A stretch of DNA of 35,482 bases. Origin: an uncultured Christensenella sp. (GTDB lineage: Bacteria > Bacillota > Clostridia > Christensenellales > UBA1750). This document shows, in pieces, positions 31,756-35,482 of this stretch. The stretch's first letter is position 1. Every line of letters begins with the position of its first letter. The notes beneath the pieces were generated by a model. The model was not told the DNA's origin. It did not search any database and saw only the letters and a list, made by a program, of their open reading frames with translations. Where the stretch lies: the NCBI GenBank assembly GCA_905193155.1, contig CAJJNQ010000027.1, positions 1-35,482 of the forward strand, written 5' to 3'. Position numbers and translations under genes: made by a program.

Positions 31756-32377
31756 TGTGCTGGTATACGAAAGCTATCTCAACAACGGCCTGACCCATTC
31801 CTCAGGTCTGATGCCCATGGTGGAGGATGCGCTGCGCCATGCCGGGTTGGACATTGCGCAGATCGACGTGTTCGGCTGTGTGGTGGGGCCGGGGTCGTTC
31901 ACCGGCGTGCGCATCGGTGTGGCGACAGTCAAGGGGCTGGCAGGCGATAAGCCCTGTGCGCCCGTGGACGGGCTGGAAGCGCTGGCTGCGCAGGCAGCGC
32001 GCTTTGACGGGCTGGTTTGCCCCATATTGGATGCGAGGGCGGGACAGGTCTATACCGCGCTGTTTGAAAACGGCGTGCGCATGATGGACGACGTGCCGCT
32101 GAAGCTCGAAGAACTGCTCGACAGCCTGCGCCCAAAGGACAAAAAGGTGCTGTTCGTGGGCGACGGCGTGCCGGTTCAGGCGCAGCGTTTACAGCAGGAG
32201 GACTTTGCGGTATTGGGCGCGCCCTCGCTGCACGGCCTGCACGCTTCGTTTGCCGCGCAGATTGCCGCTGCGCATCCCGAAAGCTGGGTGGACGCCGCAG
32301 CGCTGCGGCCGCTCTATCTGCGCGCGCCGCAGGCAGAACGCGAACGTGCGGCGCGGCTGGCGAAGGAGGAAAAGTGA
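31694..32377 (+). CDS. tsaB: tRNA t6A biosynthesis protein TsaB
   Basis: A 227-residue member of the ASKHA-fold TsaB family, the scaffold partner of TsaD. It begins MIFLTLDASSSSASVSV and carries the conserved VVGPGSFTGVRIGVATVKGLA (about 63-83) and ILDARAGQVYTALF. The ATG at 31694 has GGAGGG 6 nt upstream and lies inside tsaE (62-nt overlap), implying tight coupling. It ends in a one-base overlap with rimI. Confidence 0.95.
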   Translation: MIFLTLDASSSSASVSVTKDDVLVYESYLNNGLTHSSGLMPMVEDALRHAGLDIAQIDVFGCVVGPGSFTGVRIGVATVKGLAGDKPCAPVDGLEALAAQAARFDGLVCPILDARAGQVYTALFENGVRMMDDVPLKLEELLDSLRPKDKKVLFVGDGVPVQAQRLQQEDFAVLGAPSLHGLHASFAAQIAAAHPESWVDAAALRPLYLRAPQAERERAARLAKEEK

Positions 32378-32865
32378 TGGCGGAGATCGTGGTGCGCGAA
32401 ATGCGCGAAGAGGACATCGACGGCATCATGGAAATTGAGCATGATTCCTTTGCCATTCCGTGGACGAAACAGGACCTGATCGGCGAACTGTCCAACACGG
32501 CGGCGCGGTACTTCGTGCTGCTGGAGGATGGCGTTGTGTCCGCCTATGCCGGAACCTGGCTCATCATCGACGAGGGGCACATCACCAATATCGCCGTTCA
32601 TCCCGATAAGCGGGGCAAGGGCTACGGCACGAAGGTGACTTCCGCGATGATGCAGGCTGCGGTGGACGTGGGCGTGCAGTACATGACGCTGGAGGTGCGC
32701 GTCAGCAACGAGCCCGCGTTGGCGCTGTACAAGAAGCTCGGTTTCAAAAAAGCCGGCGTGCGCAAGAAATACTACGAGGATAACGGCGAGGACGCCTACA
32801 TCATGGTCAACGACCGCTTGCAGCAATCCATCGATCGCGCAAACGGCAAAAAGCCCGTTTACTAG
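32377..32865 (+). CDS. rimI: Ribosomal protein S18-alanine N-acetyltransferase RimI (GNAT)
   Basis: A 162-residue GNAT acetyltransferase. The acetyl-CoA pyrophosphate loop reads VHPDKRGKGYGTKV (about 73-86), followed by LEVRVSNEPALALYKKLGFKKAGVRKKYY, the typical RimI ending. In most Firmicutes the order is tsaE-tsaB-rimI-tsaD; here tsaD is not next. The ATG at 32377 overlaps the tsaB stop (TGATG) and has GGAGG 7 nt upstream; a GTG three bases earlier is less likely. Confidence 0.9.
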   Translation: MAEIVVREMREEDIDGIMEIEHDSFAIPWTKQDLIGELSNTAARYFVLLEDGVVSAYAGTWLIIDEGHITNIAVHPDKRGKGYGTKVTSAMMQAAVDVGVQYMTLEVRVSNEPALALYKKLGFKKAGVRKKYYEDNGEDAYIMVNDRLQQSIDRANGKKPVY

Positions 32866-33077
32866 AATTTCGCCTTTGCGGGAATGACTTGCGGATGTGA
32901 GCTGGTGCTACGGCAAAGATCGAAAGGCAAGGCGGTGGATTTGCCGTTGCACGACGGTATTGAGGCGGCGGAGATTTACGCATTGCTGCCGGAAGGGCGC
33001 AGCAGAATCTGATGCGCATGGACGCAGTGGAGAACCTGGAAGGCATGATTGCGGATTACACCGATCCGGAAAATTGA
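32866..33077 (+). pseudogene. Probable decayed coding remnant after rimI
   Basis: Two short frames join at a TGATG: 32884-33012 (42 residues, containing KGKAVDLPLHDGIEAAEIYA) and 33012-33077 (21 residues, containing DAVENLEGMIADYTDPEN). Composition and rhythm look protein-coding, and the frame changes between them, so this may be the end of a frameshifted, truncated gene. The first frame is in phase with rimI, separated by its TAG stop. The ribosome binding site is poor. I cannot name the ancestor with confidence. It could also be chance frames. Confidence 0.35.
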
Positions 33078-33086
33078 TACAAAACA

Positions 33087-33112
33087 AACCATCGGCAAAG
33101 CCGATGGTTTTC
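33087..33112 (+). terminator. Terminator of the galK-tsaE-tsaB-rimI unit
   Basis: 10-bp perfect stem AACCATCGGC / GCCGATGGTT (33087-33096 and 33100-33109), AAA loop, then TTCC. The T-tract is short. Confidence 0.75.
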
Positions 33113-33373
33113 CACTATGCGGGTAGAGCCTTTTGTTACTGGCTCTGTGTTAGGTCATGCCGATATGATCTTTCCCTCTGCACAAGATGGTTGCTTGCCG
33201 CCCGTGAACGGGTCACTAAGATATTTCATCGACCTTGATGATCTTCTCCGAGTTGATGATTGGCCTGCTCCGCTTTTTTTCTTTGTTTTCTTTTCTAAAT
33301 GGAGCCTAGGCATTCATCGTCGTCGATAGGTTTCTACGGAACCACCTGCCCAGTGAGTGTTCTCCGGTTTATA
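33113..33373. other. Gene-free stretch of atypical composition
   Basis: These 261 nt are visibly less GC-rich than the neighbouring genes. They contain a hairpin AGAGCC/GGCTCT (33125-33146) and a long pyrimidine run (about 33270-33297). An open frame of 70 residues at 33117-33329 has no ribosome binding site and no recognised domain. It may be a remnant of inserted DNA; I see no inverted-repeat ends or transposase. Confidence 0.3.
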
Positions 33374-33412
33374 AAAAGAGCTTTTCCCGAAAATTTCGGG
33401 GAAAGCTCTTTT
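33374..33412. terminator. Long bidirectional terminator
   Basis: 19-bp inverted repeat from AAAAGAGCTTT to AAAGCTCTTTT with one G-T pair. It starts with an A-run and ends with a T-run, so it works on both strands. It ends the minus-strand oxidoreductase gene whose stop is at 33425. Confidence 0.85.
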
Positions 33413-33424
33413 GCGTCAGAAAAA

Positions 33425-34579
33425 TCAGATTTCGGGGATCTCTACCTCGACCTCGTGGCCCACCGCAGCGGACTTGACGATGTGGTCGATGATGGCCTGG
33501 TTGTACAGGATCTGGCTGGTGGGAACCGGCGCAGCCGTGTGATACTTGACCGCATCCAGGAAGGAGCGGATCTTGCGGTCGAACAGGCCGGGGCCCTTGC
33601 TCTCGATGACCGGGATGGTGGTCTGGGTCTGAACGCCCGCCACATCGTGGTAAATGGTCATCGGGCCGCCCACCGTGCCGTTCCAGCAGTCGGTGGAGGG
33701 AATGCGCAGGCTGCCCTTGGTGCCCATGATGATGGAGTCGCCGGGAGTATCCAGGTGCATTGCCCAGGCGATACGGAAGTCGAGGATGATGCCGCCTTCC
33801 AGACGGACGAACGCCGCAGCGAAATCGTCCACGTCAAAGCGCTTGGCGTCGGCCTCGGATTCGTAATCCGTGCTGGTGCCGAAATAATTGGAGGTGTAGC
33901 CCGTCACCGTCAGAGGCTTGGGATAGCCGATGGCGTTGAGCACGCAGTCCAGAGAGTAGCAGCCGATATCGCCCATCGCGCCGATGCCCGCGGTCTTCTT
34001 CTCGATGAAGGTGGAGTTCGGGATGCCGCGACGACGGCCGCCGCCGGTCTGAATGTAGTAGATCTTGCCGAGAACGCCGCTTTCTACGATCTTTTTGATC
34101 ATCTGCATGTTCTCGTCCAGACGGGGCTGGAAGCCGATGGAGAGCACCTTGCCGCTCTTCTTTTCCGCACGCATGATCTCTACCGCTTCTTCGGTGGTCA
34201 CGCACATGGGCTTCTCCAGCAGAACGTTGACGCCCTTTTCCAGCGCATAAATGGCGCAGGGCGCGTGCTGCGTGTTGTAGGTGCAGACGCTGACCGCATC
34301 CAGTTTCTCGCTGTCGAGCATGGACTTGTGGTCGGGATAGAACTTGCAGTTCTCGATGCCGTAACGAGCGGCGAACTTCTCGGCCTTGCCGGGAATCAGA
34401 TCCGCCATGGCCACGACCTTGACATCCTTCATGCGCTTGTAGGACTCAATGTGGGATTCGGCAATCCAGCCGGTGCCGATGATGCCGATGCGGAGCTTGT
34501 CTTCGTCGCGCACCTCAACTTCTTCTTCAACAACCGTTTGAGTAAACTGACTCAGGACTTCATCGCCTTTGGTTGCCAT
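33425..34579 (-). CDS. Gfo/Idh/MocA family oxidoreductase
   Basis: A 384-residue NAD(P)-dependent oxidoreductase of the glucose-fructose oxidoreductase/inositol dehydrogenase family. The Rossmann loop is GIIGTGWIAESH (32-43). EKPM (122-125) contains the conserved Lys. A GDIGCYSLDCVL stretch matches the family's GxHxxD active-site motif with Tyr in place of His. An acidic N-terminal extension of about 28 residues precedes the fold. The substrate is probably a sugar or cyclitol and cannot be specified. The ATG has AAGGGGGT about 8 nt upstream. Promoter at 34632-34660. Confidence 0.92.
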   Translation of the reverse strand: MATKGDEVLSQFTQTVVEEEVEVRDEDKLRIGIIGTGWIAESHIESYKRMKDVKVVAMADLIPGKAEKFAARYGIENCKFYPDHKSMLDSEKLDAVSVCTYNTQHAPCAIYALEKGVNVLLEKPMCVTTEEAVEIMRAEKKSGKVLSIGFQPRLDENMQMIKKIVESGVLGKIYYIQTGGGRRRGIPNSTFIEKKTAGIGAMGDIGCYSLDCVLNAIGYPKPLTVTGYTSNYFGTSTDYESEADAKRFDVDDFAAAFVRLEGGIILDFRIAWAMHLDTPGDSIIMGTKGSLRIPSTDCWNGTVGGPMTIYHDVAGVQTQTTIPVIESKGPGLFDRKIRSFLDAVKYHTAAPVPTSQILYNQAIIDHIVKSAAVGHEVEVEIPEI

Positions 34580-34603
34580 GAGAGTGTACCCCCTTGTCTG
34601 ATT

Positions 34604-34622
34604 TGCGGGATATTCCCCCGCA
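34604..34622 (-). promoter_or_regulatory. Hairpin in the leader of the oxidoreductase gene
   Basis: TGCGGG (34604-34609) pairs with CCCGCA (34617-34622), 10 nt downstream of the -10 box on the minus strand. Its position fits an operator or a 5' RNA hairpin. Confidence 0.4.
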
Positions 34623-34631
34623 GTTTTCTAT

Positions 34632-34660
34632 ATTATAACATGATTGCATCGCCGCGTTAA
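34632..34660 (-). promoter_or_regulatory. Promoter of the oxidoreductase gene
   Basis: Minus strand: TTAACG (34655-34660), 17-nt spacer, perfect TATAAT (34632-34637). Confidence 0.7.
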
Positions 34661-34770
34661 GAGCAAAATTCAACTTTGGCTGTCTCAATTACTTTGGGAT
34701 TTTTATCTCTCTCGCAATGGCAACTAAAAGGATGAAGTTGCGTCTAATTTGTAAAACCTTATCCGCCGGT

Positions 34771-34800
34771 TTGACCGTCCAACCCTTTTCCTGCTATAAT
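34771..34800 (+). promoter_or_regulatory. Promoter facing a gene-free, structured region
   Basis: TTGACC (34771-34776), 18-nt spacer, perfect TATAAT (34795-34800). No credible coding frame follows within the window; hairpins and tandem repeats do. Confidence 0.65.
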
Positions 34801-34933
34801 AACCTTGGCGGAAGAACGCTTTTCTGCCCATTCTTCGGCCTTAAAAGGCCATTCTAATGCACTCTGAATAGTTCCGCAGTCGTAAAAAAGTAACGATGAA
34901 CTTAGACCAAGCCCATAGTTACCTCATCATCGT

Positions 34934-35121
34934 GCTTATTCGGTTGGAGTGCTTCGCAGCCCCGCAAAAGGTGGTCAGTGCGGCGGAGACGTCGAGAGCG
35001 AGCCTGCAAGCGAACAGCCGGAGCAAACGCAACCTTTTGCGGAGAGGAGCTGCTGGCGGAGCGTGTTTGGAAAGCCTTCGGTAGAAGGCGGCTCCAAACT
35101 TAGCGCAGACCGCAGCGACAA
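34934..35121 (+). repeat. Diverged first copy of the tandem repeat
   Basis: The stretch around TTGGAGTGCTTCGCAGCCCC aligns loosely with the junction of the two later copies (GTTGAAGTGCTTCGTAATCC). It also shares GCAAGCGA and GGAGCGTG motifs with them. It has diverged and carries extra sequence (about 35069-35120). Confidence 0.45.
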
Positions 35122-35276
35122 GCAAGCGAGTAGGCGAACGGAGCGTGACCTTTAGTGGAAGAGGAGCCGCGACGGAGCGTGAGAGAGGTGGTCTTTTTGA
35201 TAAAAAAGGCCGCCGCGAACTAAGCGCAGTCCGCGGTAACCTAATTAGCGTATTCATTTAGTTGAAGTGCTTCGTA
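35122..35276 (+). repeat. Tandem repeat copy A (period about 205 bp)
   Basis: Starts GCAAGCGAGTAGGCGAACGG and ends AGTGCTTCGTA. It is nearly identical to copy B at 35326-35482. Differences are one T/C change (TTTAGTGG against TTTAGCGG), one T/G change (GAACTAAG against GAACGAAG) and one fewer base in each of the T- and A-runs. A less similar 49-nt stretch separates the copies. Confidence 0.85.
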
Positions 35277-35325
35277 ATCCCCGCGAAAGGTTGTTAGCGA
35301 CAGGGAGCCGTAAACGAGCGCGCTT

Positions 35326-35482
35326 GCAAGCGAGTAGGCGAACGGAGCGTGACCTTTAGCGGAAGAGGAGCCGCGACGGAGCGTGAGAGAGGTGGTCTTT
35401 TTTGATAAAAAAAGGCCGCCGCGAACGAAGCGCAGTCCGCGGTAACCTAATTAGCGTATTCATTTAGTTGAAGTGCTTCGTA
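35326..35482 (+). repeat. Tandem repeat copy B, cut by the window end
   Basis: Same unit as copy A, offset by 204-206 bp. The array probably continues beyond the window. Each copy contains a stem made of GGTGGTC plus T-run and A-run plus GGCCGCC. Confidence 0.85.

Larger units (their letters stand above)
34807..35482 (+). ncRNA. Candidate structured non-coding RNA, running off the window
   Basis: The region downstream of the 34771 promoter holds no plausible gene but many inverted repeats: GAAGAA/TTCTTC (34811-34836), GGCCTT-AA-AAGGCC (34837-34850), ACGATGA/TCATCGT (34893-34899 with 34927-34933), and a wobble-tolerant stem around GGTGGTC-T(n)-GAT-A(n)-GGCCGCC in each repeat copy. Its RNA nature is inferred from the promoter, the folding and the lack of coding. 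The 3' end is not in the window. Confidence 0.35.

Noticed and set aside
33117..33329. 70-residue open frame as a real gene
   Set aside because: No ribosome binding site, no domain recognised, and the end is a low-complexity Phe-rich run from a pyrimidine tract.
34919..35257. 112-codon minus-strand frame across the repeat region
   Set aside because: Arg/Leu/Ala-rich low-complexity translation of repeat sequence, with no start signal.

Overview
The window looks like chromosomal DNA from a GC-rich, Gram-positive-type Firmicute of the Clostridia. Supporting signs are strong AGGAGG-type ribosome binding sites, TTGACA/TATAAT promoters, a YbxF-type L7Ae protein between rpoC and rpsL, walJ/htrA/rlmH synteny, a class-2 galT and an EFR1-type ferredoxin protein. 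I cannot assign a genus. No rRNA, tRNA, CRISPR array, insertion sequence or phage gene was recognised.

Layout. (1) 1-6453 is accessory and metabolic. It holds a stand-alone acyltransferase-fold protein that lacks the catalytic His, a MATE exporter with an AraC regulator, an ECF sigma/anti-sigma pair with a likely autoregulated promoter, and an ArsB/NhaD-type permease. (2) 6624-19433 is the expression core. rpoB-rpoC has its own promoter and a strong terminator. A second promoter drives L7Ae-rpsL-rpsG-fusA-tuf. The usual upstream rplKAJL genes are absent. (3) 19479-25441 holds a Nudix hydrolase and a KDG-type sugar kinase, diverging from a serine hydrolase, followed by walJ-htrA-CPBP protease-rlmH. 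This is the WalRK-locus tail without walR/walK. (4) 25442-25737 is a dense cluster of DnaA boxes next to an AT-rich stretch, resembling a replication origin but without dnaA. (5) 25738-32865 holds nagB, an EFR1 protein, a phosphodiesterase-like protein, and galT diverging from galK. galK is abutted by tsaE-tsaB-rimI (tRNA t6A genes plus the ribosomal acetyltransferase). (6) 32866-35482 has a decayed coding remnant, a Gfo/Idh/MocA oxidoreductase, and a promoter that leads into non-coding, hairpin-rich tandem repeats of about 205 bp running off the window end.

The most interesting items are the DnaA-box cluster (25463-25671), the promoter-driven repeat array (34771-35482), the natural residues at two classical resistance positions (RpsL Arg88 and RpoB Asn511, equal to E. 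coli K88 and H526), and a Cys-rich insertion in EF-Tu. All calls come from reading the sequence and from knowledge of the families; no database search was run.
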